Counted from the stretch's first letter, positions 8,228 through 19,103 are shown. The stretch: DNA of 40,920 bases from Chloroflexota bacterium (GCA_013388735.1 JACAES010000074.1:1-40920), one strand, 5' to 3'. The notes: generated by a model from the letters alone, not told the origin. Numbers and translations are program-made.

Positions 8228-9403
8228 ATGGACAATATTCATCCTCAACACGGCACAGACCTGGGGCCGCTGGAGCCGCTCCTGGCCGACCCGGACGTGA
8301 TGGAAATTTTAGTGAACGGCCACGACCATATTTACGTCGAGCGGCGCGGCAAACTGGAGCGTGTCGAAAGCCACTTCCGCGACGAGGCGCACCTGATGCA
8401 GATCATTCAGTACATCGTGGGAATGGTCGGCCAGCGCGCCGACGAATCCAACCCGATTGTGGACGCGCGGCTGGCGGACGCTTCCCGCGTGCATGTGGTC
8501 GTGCCGCCCATCGCCCTCACCGGGCCGAGCCTGACCATCCGCAAGCTGTACAACCGCCCCATCACCATCGAAAACCTGATCGAATGGGGAAGCATTTCTG
8601 CCGATATGGTCGAATTCCTGCGCGCCTGCGTCCAGGCGCGGGTGAACATGGTGATTTCCGGCGGAACAGGGTCGGGCAAAACGACGCTGATGAACGTGCT
8701 GTGCGGTTTCATCCCCGCCGACGAACGGCTGGTCGTGCTACAGCAGGACGCCGAACTGCGCCTGCCGCAGGAACATCAGGTGGTGCTGGAAACGCGCCCG
8801 CCCAACCTGGAAGGCCGGGGCGAAGTGACCATGCGGCAGCTTGTGCAGAGCGCCGTCAAGATGCGCCCCGACCGCATCATCATGGGTGAACTGCGCGGCG
8901 GCGAGGCGCTGGACATGCTGCAAGCCATGAACACCGGCCACGACGGCTCGATGGTGACGCTGCACGCTTCCAGCCCGCGCGACGCGCTGGCGCGCCTGGA
9001 AATGATGGCCCTGATGGGCGGGATGGACATGCCGGTGCGCACCCTGCGCGAACAGATGGCGAGTGCGATCAACCTGATCGTGCAGATTGAGCGGCTTCAG
9101 GACGGCGGTCGCCGCCTCGTCAAAGTGACGGAAGTGCTGGGCGCGCACGGCGATGTGATCGCCACCCAGGACATCTTTGAATTTATCGTCACAGGCGTCA
9201 AAGAGGGCGGCAAACTGGTCGGTGAGTTCGTCTCCAACGGCCACGTGCCGACTTTCATCCAGCGCATCCAGGCGGCGGGCGTCCGGCTGCCGGCAGCCAT
9301 GTTCACCCCCACGCGGGATTTCACCCATCCTCTGCCGCCCATCCCCCCCCTGCCGCCGATTCCACCTGTGCCGCCGATTCCACCTGTGCCGCCGCGCCGT
9401 TAA
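8228..9403 (+). CDS. cpaF: CpaF/TadA-family type II/IV secretion ATPase (391 aa)
   Basis: This is a secretion-superfamily ATPase of the CpaF/TadA group, which powers Tad-type pilus assembly from the cytosolic face. It shows an N-terminal domain with DPDVMEILVNGHDHIYVERRG in two parts, RLADASRVHVVVPP, a Walker A GGTGSGKTT (145-153), a Walker B region RIIMGELRGGEALDML (about 216-231), and the His box TGHDGSMVTLHA (236-247). The ATG at 8228 has AAAGG upstream and begins at the expected residue. The C-terminus carries an unusual proline tail made of PPIPP/PPVPP units, encoded by near-identical 18-base repeats (9341-9397). No tadB, tadC, prepilin or secretin gene is nearby, so it is an orphan here. 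Confidence 0.9.
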   Translation: MDNIHPQHGTDLGPLEPLLADPDVMEILVNGHDHIYVERRGKLERVESHFRDEAHLMQIIQYIVGMVGQRADESNPIVDARLADASRVHVVVPPIALTGPSLTIRKLYNRPITIENLIEWGSISADMVEFLRACVQARVNMVISGGTGSGKTTLMNVLCGFIPADERLVVLQQDAELRLPQEHQVVLETRPPNLEGRGEVTMRQLVQSAVKMRPDRIIMGELRGGEALDMLQAMNTGHDGSMVTLHASSPRDALARLEMMALMGGMDMPVRTLREQMASAINLIVQIERLQDGGRRLVKVTEVLGAHGDVIATQDIFEFIVTGVKEGGKLVGEFVSNGHVPTFIQRIQAAGVRLPAAMFTPTRDFTHPLPPIPPLPPIPPVPPIPPVPPRR

Positions 9404-9417
9404 CGCTGAAAATGCCT

Positions 9418-9705
9418 GACACAAAGGCGCAAAGAGGCAAAAAACGCAGAGAATCGTGTAGGGGCGAGGCTGTAACCTCGCCCAAACGGGAAAAGACTCA
9501 ACACAGAGTCGCAAAGGTTCAGAGACTCAGAGAGAAAAAACGCAACGCAAAGACACAAAAAACGCAGAGAATCGTCTGGGGGTGCGCCGATGTGCGCGCC
9601 CGGCATTGGCTGGTGCAATGCGCCGGGGCGTGGCTGTAGGGACGCGCATCAGCGCGTCCTTGCTGGTGCAATGCGCCGGGGCGTGGCATAGTAGGGGCAA
9701 GGTTT
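9418..9705. repeat. Intergenic repeat cluster between cpaF and the heptose kinase gene
   Basis: The 334-base gap holds no gene. CAAAAAACGCAGAGAATCGT occurs at 9438-9457 and again at 9556-9575. A 26-base direct repeat starting GCTGGTGCAATGCGCC lies at 9609-9634 and 9662-9687. Three short hairpins, each starting at a GTAGGG edge, occupy 9457-9483 (GGGCGAGG/CCTCGCCC), 9636-9659 (GGACGCG/CGCGTCC) and 9690-9705 (GGCAA/TTGCC). The 'ACAAAGGCGCAAAGAGGC' type of tract is a low-complexity sequence found between genes in many large bacterial genomes, and a similar one lies at 40355-40370. Spacing is irregular, so this is not a CRISPR array. Confidence 0.7.
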
Positions 9706-9737
9706 GCCACCGTTTGCACTCGAAAGCCGGATGATTC

Positions 9738-10730
9738 ATGACCGAACGACTCAAATCCTGGATACCCCGACTGGCCGACCAGCGCATCGTCGTGATCGGC
9801 GACGTGATGCTGGACGAATACCTGATTGGCCGGGCTACCCGCCTCAGCCGCGAAGCGCCCGTGCCGGTGCTGGAGTTCGAGTCGCGCCAGATCATTCCCG
9901 GCGGCGCGGCCAACCCCGCCGCCAACATCGTTGCGCTGGGCAGCACAGCGGTGCAGGTCGGCGTCATCGGCTCGGATACCGCCGGGACGACGCTGCGCCA
10001 GGTGCTTCAGGCGCGCGGCATTGATACCAATTCGCTGGTGGTAGACTCCGGCAGGCCGACGACCGTCAAAACGCGCATCATGGCGCAGATGGGGCTGCGT
10101 TTCCCGCAGCAGGTGGCGCGGCTGGATACACTCTCGCGGGAGCCGGCCGGCGCGGCGGTCGAGCGCCAGGTGCGCGCCGTGATTGACCGGCAGATTCAGG
10201 GCGTGAACGCCGTCCTCCTGTCCGATTATCATGTTGGGCTGCTGACGCCTTCGCTGGTTTCTACGGTGCGGAAGTTGTGCGCCGGGACGCTGTTAACCGC
10301 CGACGCGCAGGGCAATCTGGACAAATACGCCGGCTTCGCGCTGGTGAAGTGCAACGCCGACGACGCCCGCGATTATCTGCGGCGCGACCTGCGCGCGGAC
10401 ACCGATTTTGCCGATGCCGCGCTGGAACTGTGCCGCGCGCTGCGGCTGGCGGGCGGCATGGTCATCACGCGCGGGTCGGCAGGTGCGACGGTGGCGACCC
10501 CGGACGGCAGCGCCGCTCACTGCCCCGCGCCTGCCGTGAGCGACGTATACGATGTGGTCGGCGCGGGCGATACGGCCATCGCCGTCATGACGCTGGCGAT
10601 CAGCGCCGGTGCCAGCTACCCGGACGCTGTGACCCTGGCGAACTATGCCAGCGGCCTGGTGGTGCGCCGCGTGGGCAACTACACCCCCAGTCCCGACGAG
10701 CTGGCCTGGGCGATTGACACCTGGGGTTAA
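9738..10730 (+). CDS. PfkB-family sugar kinase, heptose-7-phosphate kinase-like (330 aa)
   Basis: This is a ribokinase/PfkB-fold kinase most like the N-terminal half of HldE (RfaE), which phosphorylates D-glycero-D-manno-heptose 7-phosphate at C1 in ADP-heptose synthesis. Marks are GDVMLDEYLIG (21-31), REAPVPVLEF, PGGAANPAANI (54-64), LLSDYHVGLLT (160-170) and the catalytic DVVGAGDTA with GAGDT at 275-279. Length equals a kinase domain alone; the nucleotidyltransferase half of HldE is missing, as in split HldA/HldC systems. Together with the GT9 domain at 3.2-5.0 kb it hints at heptose-containing surface glycans, but specificity within PfkB kinases is hard to call. A TTGACA (10714-10719) in its last codons may serve the next genes. 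Confidence 0.8.
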   Translation: MTERLKSWIPRLADQRIVVIGDVMLDEYLIGRATRLSREAPVPVLEFESRQIIPGGAANPAANIVALGSTAVQVGVIGSDTAGTTLRQVLQARGIDTNSLVVDSGRPTTVKTRIMAQMGLRFPQQVARLDTLSREPAGAAVERQVRAVIDRQIQGVNAVLLSDYHVGLLTPSLVSTVRKLCAGTLLTADAQGNLDKYAGFALVKCNADDARDYLRRDLRADTDFADAALELCRALRLAGGMVITRGSAGATVATPDGSAAHCPAPAVSDVYDVVGAGDTAIAVMTLAISAGASYPDAVTLANYASGLVVRRVGNYTPSPDELAWAIDTWG

Positions 10731-10781
10731 ACGATGCGGTGTATAATCAAAATAAATACACGGTACACGGGAGAACAGTCA

Positions 10782-10991
10782 ATGGCCGCTGAACGTGTCG
10801 GCGATATGACCCTGAATGAACTTCATGACCTGATTGAAGCGGTAGTGACGCGCCGCCTGCTCGCCATGCAAAGTCCCCAAACCACGCGCTCGGTGAAGGA
10901 AATCAACGAATCGATCCGGCGCAATCGCCGCCCACCGCGTCCGGGAACGCCCTCAACGCTCGAACTCCTGCGCGAGGATCGTGACCGGTGA
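10782..10991 (+). CDS. VapB-like antitoxin (69 aa)
   Basis: A small protein is encoded directly before a PIN-domain toxin, overlapping it by GTGA (10988-10991), the usual antitoxin-toxin arrangement. Its N-terminal MTLNELHDLIEAVVTRRLLAM is a predicted helix, and the C-terminal half is basic and proline-rich (RRNRRPPRPGTPSTLELL), suited to docking into a PIN active site. I chose the ATG at 10782 because GGGAGA lies eight bases upstream; an ATG at 10734 lacks a good site. A TATAAT at 10742-10747 may be its -10, but the nearest TTGACA is 22 bases away. The antitoxin role is inferred from position and size. Confidence 0.75.
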   Translation: MAAERVGDMTLNELHDLIEAVVTRRLLAMQSPQTTRSVKEINESIRRNRRPPRPGTPSTLELLREDRDR

Positions 10992-11416
10992 TAGATTATG
11001 TCGTAGACGCCAGTGTGACCGCCCAGTATATCGTTCCCGACCAACTCACCGCATACGCCGACGCTTTGTTTGCCCAACTTGGCGATACGCTAAAGCTGCA
11101 CATTCCAGAGTTTGGGCTGCTGGAATGTGCGAATGTCATCTGGAAACAAGTGCGTTATGGCAACTTAACAACCAATGAAGCGGAAACGCTGGTTGTTGAC
11201 CTGGCGGCACTGCCCTTGATTATTGTGTCATCGTCTGCGCTGCTTAAACGCAGCCTGCAAATTGGTCTGTCTAACCAACTGGCCGTTTACGATTCCGCTT
11301 ACATTGCGCTGGCCGAGATGCTGGGCTGCCCACTGATTACGGCAGACAGTAAACAAGGAACAGCGGCAAAGTCTGTTGGCGTTCAGTTGAAGCCCTTGAC
11401 CGATTTCGCCCCCTAA
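10988..11416 (+). CDS. PIN-domain ribonuclease toxin, VapC-like (142 aa)
   Basis: The protein has a PIN-domain fold with the expected acidic residues: D7 (VVDAS), E46 (GLLECANVIWK), D102 (VYDSAYIALAE) and D120 (LITADSK). VapC toxins are Mg-dependent RNases that cut tRNA or rRNA when the antitoxin is degraded. It starts at GTG 10988, overlapping the antitoxin stop. Codon use is somewhat less GC-rich than in its neighbours, compatible with an acquired module. Its TAA overlaps the convergent AroA(G) stop by three bases, so the two genes share a tail-to-tail end with no room for a terminator. Confidence 0.85.
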   Translation: MIDYVVDASVTAQYIVPDQLTAYADALFAQLGDTLKLHIPEFGLLECANVIWKQVRYGNLTTNEAETLVVDLAALPLIIVSSSALLKRSLQIGLSNQLAVYDSAYIALAEMLGCPLITADSKQGTAAKSVGVQLKPLTDFAP

Positions 11417-12528
11417 GCCCCATTCAGCGTCTCGCGTTTGACGTGCGGTTTGATCTCCACTTCGTCCAGCGCGTCCATCAGAAGGTTAAATTCCGGTATC
11501 GTGAGCTGCTGCTTGGCATCGCTCATGGCGACCGGCGGGTTGGGATGCACTTCCACCATCAGGCCGTCCGCGCCGCTGGCCTTCGCCACCCGCGCCAGCG
11601 GAATCGCAATGTCGCGCCGCCCGGCGCTGTGCGAGATGTCCACGATCACCGGCAGATGCGTTTCCAGCTTTAACACCGCCACGCCGCCGATGTCCAGCGT
11701 ATTGCGCGTCCAGCGTTCAAAGGTGCGGATGCCGCGCTCGATCAGGATCACGTTCGGGTTGCCGCTGCTGACGATGTATTCCGCCGCGTACATAAATTCT
11801 TCCAGCGTAGCGGACAGGCCGCGTTTGAGGATGACCGGCTGTTTGACCTTGCCCATCGCCTTCAGCAGAAAGCTGTTCTGCATGTTGCGCGCGCCCACCC
11901 AGAAGATGTCCACGTAGTCCGACATCATCTCGATCTGGCTTTTGTCCATGATCTCGCTGGTGATGAACATGCCGTATTTGTTGGCAACCTGCCGGGCGAT
12001 CTTCAGCCCCTCTTCGCCCAACCCCTGAAAATCGTAAGGCGAGGTGCGTGGTTTGTAGGCCATGCCGCGCAGGATTTTGATACCCCGCCGCGCCAGCGCC
12101 GCCGCTGTGATGTCCATCTGCTCGTAACTTTCGACCGCGCACGGCCCGGTGATGACCTGAAAAAGGCTGTTGCCGATCTGCGTTTTGCCGTCCGGAAGGG
12201 TGACGATGGTGCGGTCGTCGGGCGTTTTGCGCTGGACGAGGATTTTGGCGCGGGCTTCGCGTTCTTCCAGCGCCATCGAAGCGCGGAAGATTTCCCGGAA
12301 CAACGCCTTGATCGTTTCGTTGCTGAACGGCCCCTGGTTGTGCTGCTCCAGCATTTGCAGCATGAAGGCTTCCCGCTGCGGGTCATAGAAGGATGTGCCT
12401 AACTGCGCCTGCACCTTGCCGATGGCCGATACCAGGCGCGCCCGCTGGTTCAGCAGGTCGAGGATTTGCAGGTTGATTGTATCTACCTGAGCGCGGAGTT
12501 CCTGTAAACGATTTTCCGGGGTACTCAT
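11413..12528 (-). CDS. aroF: Chorismate mutase - 3-deoxy-7-phosphoheptulonate synthase fusion (371 aa)
   Basis: Residues 1-95 form an AroQ-type chorismate mutase (LQELRAQVDTINLQILDLLNQRARL, read in parts), and residues about 105-371 form a type I-beta DAHP synthase. The synthase motifs are GPCAVES with metal ligand C130, GMAYKPRTSPYDFQGLG, VGARNMQN, IVDISHSAGRRD with H300, and EVHPNPPVAMSDA with E326 and D337. The enzyme condenses phosphoenolpyruvate with erythrose 4-phosphate at the entry of the shikimate pathway. In Bacillus AroA(G), the same domain order lets prephenate or chorismate binding to the mutase domain inhibit the synthase. The start at 12528 has AAGAGG upstream. It stands alone, not in an aromatic operon. 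Confidence 0.92.
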   Translation of the reverse strand: MSTPENRLQELRAQVDTINLQILDLLNQRARLVSAIGKVQAQLGTSFYDPQREAFMLQMLEQHNQGPFSNETIKALFREIFRASMALEEREARAKILVQRKTPDDRTIVTLPDGKTQIGNSLFQVITGPCAVESYEQMDITAAALARRGIKILRGMAYKPRTSPYDFQGLGEEGLKIARQVANKYGMFITSEIMDKSQIEMMSDYVDIFWVGARNMQNSFLLKAMGKVKQPVILKRGLSATLEEFMYAAEYIVSSGNPNVILIERGIRTFERWTRNTLDIGGVAVLKLETHLPVIVDISHSAGRRDIAIPLARVAKASGADGLMVEVHPNPPVAMSDAKQQLTIPEFNLLMDALDEVEIKPHVKRETLNGA

Positions 12529-12602
12529 AGCCAGCCTCTTGGTGATCGCACGAATGACGCGCCATTATACAGCGCGCCCGGACTATTGCGAAACCGAAAG
12601 TT

Positions 12603-12831
12603 TTAGTAACAACAGGGCAATCGCCTGAAGATGCTTCGTCTCGATAAGCGGGCTTTCGCCTTTTGCCCCCTCCCCCCAACCTCCTGGCGCTCAGGGGACA
12701 AACGTCCCCATTCGGCTCACCGAATTCCAGGGCGGGGGCTTCATCGCATCGGCAGCCAGGTCTCCCCCGAATTCAGGGGAGATTGAGAGGGGGTCTGAAT
12801 GCTTTTGATGCGATTGCCCTGTTAGTAACAA
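12603..12831 (-). mobile_element. MITE, copy 2, with 10-bp target-site duplication
   Basis: The element proper is 12613-12821. Its ends are perfect inverted repeats: CAGGGCAATCGC (12613-12624) and GCGATTGCCCTG (12810-12821). It is flanked on both sides by TTAGTAACAA (12603-12612 and 12822-12831), a 10-bp target duplication that shows transposition. The interior is the reverse complement of copies 1 and 3. It has no open frame of note. CAGGG-starting ends with 8-10 bp duplications are, to my knowledge, typical of the ISAs1 family, so a transposase of that family may move it. It landed between the aroF-type gene and the promoter of the TPR gene, eight bases from the -35. Confidence 0.88.
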
Positions 12832-12838
12832 CAGCAGA

Positions 12839-12867
12839 TTGAAGGCCGCGCCCCCAGGGTCTATAAT
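12839..12867 (+). promoter_or_regulatory. Promoter of the TPR gene
   Basis: TTGAAG (12839-12844) and a perfect TATAAT (12862-12867) are 17 bases apart. The expected transcription start is about 25-30 bases before the TTG start codon at 12903. The right target duplication of the MITE ends at 12831, so the insertion stopped just short of the -35. Confidence 0.7.
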
Positions 12868-12902
12868 CTATCGTTAATATCCGGTACGACCTGAGGAACA
12901 CC

Positions 12903-13859
12903 TTGAGCGAAGCACCCATACCAGAAATCGAACCCACCCCGGAATTCAACGCCCGCTGTCTGGCGATCATCCAGGAATGGCAGAGCGGCGATTTACCTTT
13001 TCCCGAAGCCAACCAGCGTTTAGCCGCCCTGGAACGAGAAGCCATCAGCACCGGCCACGTGGTCAATCAGGGGCGGGTGGAGCAGCTTCTAGGATACATG
13101 AAAGGTTATCGCGGCGACCTGAACGCCGCCATCTATCACTACGAACGCGCCCGTGCGCTCTACAACCTGGCCGGTAATCAGCGGCGCGTCGCCATCTGCG
13201 ACCTGAACATGGGCGAGGCGTTTCGCTATAAAGGCGACTTCAAACGTGCCCGCCTGCTGTTTGAAAAAGCCTACCAGACCTTTAGAGCCGTCGGCGACCA
13301 GGGCAGCGAGGCGATGGCGATTGGCAATAAAGGACAGATGCACCTGAGCATGGGCCAGTTGGATACCGCCCGCGCCGACCTGGAGGAAAGCTGTCGCATC
13401 GCCCGCCAGCTTTCTGACAGTGATCTGGACCGCAATGGGCAGTTGTGCGAGGTTCATCAGGCATTGGCGCTGCTGCATCTCAAATCCGGCGATACGGCGG
13501 CGGCCTGGCGCGAAGCGCACCAGGCTTACCAGATTGCCGACCAGACAGGGCAGCCGCTCGAACAGGGCTTCGCCAACCGCGCCATCGCCGAGGTGCTGAC
13601 GGCCATCGGAGACGCGCCGGAAAACGGTTTTTCGTCCGACCCGGACGCTTATTATCAGGCGTCCAGCGAAGCCTTTGCCGAAATCAACGCCGAGGGCGAG
13701 ATCGCCCGCACCATGTTTGCTCAGGCGATCAGCCTGGCGCGGCGGGGACGCCGCATGACCGCCGCCCGCAAGCTGCAACTGGCGATGAGCATCTTCACCC
13801 GGCTGGGCATGGTAGACGACGCCGCCAAAGCCGCCGAAGCGCAGCTCGAAGTGCTGTGA
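12903..13859 (+). CDS. Tetratricopeptide-repeat protein (318 aa)
   Basis: This is an all-helical cytosolic protein with about five TPR units between residues 40 and 230, for example GDLNAAIYHYERARALYNLAG, then GDFKRARLLFEKAYQTFRAVGD, then GQLDTARADLEESCRIARQL (each unit read separately). The order of units resembles TPR regions of AfsR/MalT-type regulators, but no DNA-binding or NTPase domain is attached, so it is likely a scaffold. The start is TTG at 12903, with GAGGA five bases upstream and no nearby ATG; its promoter is visible at 12839-12867. The last 40 bases of the gene recur exactly, inverted, at 27185-27224. Confidence 0.82.
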   Translation: MSEAPIPEIEPTPEFNARCLAIIQEWQSGDLPFPEANQRLAALEREAISTGHVVNQGRVEQLLGYMKGYRGDLNAAIYHYERARALYNLAGNQRRVAICDLNMGEAFRYKGDFKRARLLFEKAYQTFRAVGDQGSEAMAIGNKGQMHLSMGQLDTARADLEESCRIARQLSDSDLDRNGQLCEVHQALALLHLKSGDTAAAWREAHQAYQIADQTGQPLEQGFANRAIAEVLTAIGDAPENGFSSDPDAYYQASSEAFAEINAEGEIARTMFAQAISLARRGRRMTAARKLQLAMSIFTRLGMVDDAAKAAEAQLEVL

Positions 13860-14017
13860 CCTGAAACGCGCCGGACGCGCAGCAGCACGTCCCCGCGACC
13901 ATTGATTTTGAAGCGACTGCCCCGCCGCTTCTGTTAAAGCTTTTTTAATTCCCGCCCTTTAGCGGTATACTCCCCGCCAATTCACCGGACTTCGATACCC
14001 GAACACTGAGGACGCTT

Positions 14018-15560
14018 ATGGATGACTCCTCTCGACCGGTTGTGCTGGAAGCGCGCGGCCTGACCAAACGGTTTCCTGGCGTGCTGGCGAACGATCATAT
14101 CAATCTTCAGCTTCGTAAGGGGCAGGTGCTGGGGCTGCTGGGCGAAAACGGCGCCGGCAAAAGCACGCTGATGAACCTGATCTACGGCCTGTACGCGCCC
14201 GACGAAGGCGAAATCCTGGTCAACGGCCAGGTCGCCCACATCCAAGACCCCAACGACGCCATCGCGCTCGGCATCGGCATGGTACACCAGCATTTTCAAC
14301 TGGTGCCGGTGCTGACCGTGACCGAAAACGTCATGCTGGGTAACGAAGCTGTGCGCGGGCCGTTCCTCGACCGCCGCGCTGCCCAAAAACGCATCCTGGA
14401 AATTTCGACCCAGTACGGCCTGGAAGTAGACCCGGACGCCCTGGTGCAGGATTTGCCGGTCGGCGTGCAGCAGCGGGTGGAGATCATCAAGGCGCTGTAC
14501 CGCAAAGCCGATATTTTGATCCTCGACGAACCCTCGGCGGTGCTGACGCCGCAGGAAACCGAGGGCCTGTTCGACATCATGCGGTCGCTGCTGGCGCGCG
14601 GCGTCAGCATCATCTTCATCTCGCACAAGCTCAAAGAAGTGCTGGAAATCTGCGACGAAATCGTCGTGCTGCGGCAGGGGCGCGTGGTCGGCAGCGCCGA
14701 CCCGAAAACCTCGACCGAAGAATCGCTGGCGGCCATGATGGTCGGGCGCGAGGTGATCTTGCAGGTGGAAAAAGGTCCGCCCCATCTGGGCGAACCGGTC
14801 ATCACCCTGCACGACCTGTGGGTGCGGGATGACCGCGATCTGCCGGCGCTCAAGGGCGTTTCGCTGGAAGTGCGCGGCGGCGAAATCCTGGGCGTGGCCG
14901 GGGTGCAGGGCAACGGCCAGACCGAACTGGTGGAGGCCATCACCGGGCTGCGCAAGGTGGAAAGCGGGCAGATCGTCATCCAGTACCGGGACGTGACCAA
15001 CGCCCGCCCGCGCCGCGTGACCGAAAGCGGCGTTTCTCACGTGCCGGAAGACCGCCAGAAAAACGGCATGGTCGCCACCTTCCCGATTAAGGATAACCTG
15101 GTGCTGCAAACCTACTACATCGGCCCGTTCAGCATCGGCATCCTCGCCAACGAACGCGCCAAAGAGGAAAATGCTCACCGGCTGGTGAAGCAGTACGACG
15201 TGCGGACGCCGAGCATCTTCGTTAATATGAGTACGCTTTCCGGCGGAAACCAGCAGAAGGCCATCGTCGCCCGCGAGTTCTCGCGCCAGAGCCGCCTGCT
15301 GATCGCCGCCCAGCCCACGCGCGGCCTGGACGTGGGTTCGATTGAATTCATTCATAAACAGATCGTGGCGATGCGCGACGCGGGCATCGCCGTGCTGCTG
15401 GTTTCGACCGAACTGGACGAAATCTTCTCGCTGTCCGACCGGATTGCGGTGATGTACGCGGGCAGGATCATTGATATCGTGCCAGCCGGGGAAGCCACCC
15501 GCGAGTCTATCGGCCTGCTGATGGCGGGCATCAAACGCGACAAGGAGGAGGCCGTAACGC

Positions 15561-15568
<8 letters not shown>
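14018..15568 (+). CDS. Nucleoside-type ABC transporter ATP-binding protein (516 aa)
   Basis: A duplicated ABC ATPase of the sugar/nucleoside class (NupO/YufO-like). The first domain has Walker A GENGAGKST (42-50), GMVHQHFQLVPVLTV, signature LPVGVQQRVEI and Walker B ILILDEPSAVLTP. The second has the usual degenerate Walker A (VAGVQGNGQTEL), VPEDRQKNGMV and a good signature LSGGNQQKAIVAREFSR. The HFQLVP Q-loop wording is typical of the BMP-dependent guanosine/nucleoside importers. GAGGAC precedes the ATG, and a TATACT lies at 13966-13971. It overlaps the first permease by eight bases (15561-15568). The gene for the substrate-binding BmpA-like lipoprotein is not in this window. Confidence 0.92.
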
Positions 15569-17795
<2,227 letters not shown>

Positions 17796-17798
17796 CCG

Positions 17799-19103
17799 AT
17801 GGCGACCGCATCATCCACCTGGACTCCGGTAGAGGCGCGTTCGTGGCGGGATACCCTGAAGATCACCCGCACGGGCATCTTTTCAGTTTTTTTCATCCTC
17901 ATCGGCCTGTGGATTCTGCTGTCCGCGCCGCAGAACATCGCCGGCGACGCCAGCACCCTGCTGACGTTTGACCGCACCGGGCAGCAGGGCATCAGCGTGC
18001 CGACCGTGCCGTTCGCCGTCGTGGTAGCGCTGCTGTACGTGGCCGGGGGTATCGTCGGGCTGCTGTCGACTCCGCGCCTGTCGCGCATCAAATTCATCTG
18101 GCTGCTGGTCAACGGCCTGCTGATTATCCCGACCGTGCTGATCATCATCGCCGCCGGGGGGCGCACCAACATCGTCGTCATGCTTCAGGAAAGCCTGCGG
18201 CTTGCCACGCCGATTGTGCTGGGCGCGCTGGCCGGCATCTGGTGCGAGCGTTCCGGCGTGGTCAACATCGCCATCGAAGGCATGATGCTGACCGGCGCGG
18301 CGCTGGGCTTCGTCAGTTATACGCTGCTGCTGCAAAGCGGCCTGGGGCTGTCCAACGAGTGGGCACAGTTCCTGGCGGTCATCATCGCCGTGTTGTCCGG
18401 CGGTTTGATGGCCGTGCTGCACGCCTGGCTTTCGATCACCTTCAAAACCAACCAGATCGTCAGCGGCACGGTGATTAACATCCTGGCAATCGGCCTGACC
18501 AGCTACCTGCGGCTGGAAGTGCTGGTCAACGCCGAAGCCGCCCGCGCCACGCTCCAGACGGTGCAGATTCCCCTGCTTAAGGATATTCCCGTTATGGGTG
18601 ACGTGTTTTTCACCGGCAAGCCGATTTTTTACGGCATGTTCATGCTGCTGCTGGTGACGCACGTGGTCTTGTATTACACGCGCTGGGGGCTGCGAACGCG
18701 GGCGGTGGGCGAAAACCCGCACGCCGCCGATACGCTGGGTGTGAACGTGCAGCGCAACCGCTGGATCAACGTCATCATCGGCGGGCTGATCGCCGGGCTG
18801 GCCGGGGCGTGGTTCTCGCTGGAAACCAGCGGCGCGTTTGATGACCAGATGACCGCCGGGCGCGGTTTCATTGCCCTGGCGGCCATGATCTTCGGCAAAT
18901 GGACGCCCATCGGCGCATTCGGCGGCGGGCTGCTGTTCGGCTTTTCAGACGCGCTCGGCCAGCGTTTTCAATTCCTGGGCGTGCCGGTTCCGCCGCAGTT
19001 TTTACAGATGGTGCCGTACTTCGTGACGCTGGTCGTGCTGGCCGGTTTGATCGGCAAATCCAGCGCGCCCAAAGCCGACGGCATCCCCTACGAAAAATCG
19101 TGA
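17799..19103 (+). CDS. Nucleoside-type ABC permease, second subunit (434 aa)
   Basis: This is a BPD_transp_2 permease of the NupQ/YufQ type: SLRLATPIVLGALAGIWCE, RSGVVNIAIEGMMLTGA, FKTNQIVSGTVINILA, RTRAVGENPHAADTLGV and GRGFIALAAMIFGKWTP. The core begins at about residue 125. Before it there is an N-terminal extension with three hydrophobic segments and a polar loop, so the protein is about 100 residues longer than usual. It starts three bases after the first permease and ends the operon. The two permeases should form a heterodimer served by the double ATPase encoded at 14018-15568. Confidence 0.9.
   Translation: MATASSTWTPVEARSWRDTLKITRTGIFSVFFILIGLWILLSAPQNIAGDASTLLTFDRTGQQGISVPTVPFAVVVALLYVAGGIVGLLSTPRLSRIKFIWLLVNGLLIIPTVLIIIAAGGRTNIVVMLQESLRLATPIVLGALAGIWCERSGVVNIAIEGMMLTGAALGFVSYTLLLQSGLGLSNEWAQFLAVIIAVLSGGLMAVLHAWLSITFKTNQIVSGTVINILAIGLTSYLRLEVLVNAEAARATLQTVQIPLLKDIPVMGDVFFTGKPIFYGMFMLLLVTHVVLYYTRWGLRTRAVGENPHAADTLGVNVQRNRWINVIIGGLIAGLAGAWFSLETSGAFDDQMTAGRGFIALAAMIFGKWTPIGAFGGGLLFGFSDALGQRFQFLGVPVPPQFLQMVPYFVTLVVLAGLIGKSSAPKADGIPYEKS

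Noticed and set aside
9418-9705. CRISPR-like array
   Set aside because: Repeats are of different kinds, irregularly spaced, with only two copies each and no cas genes.
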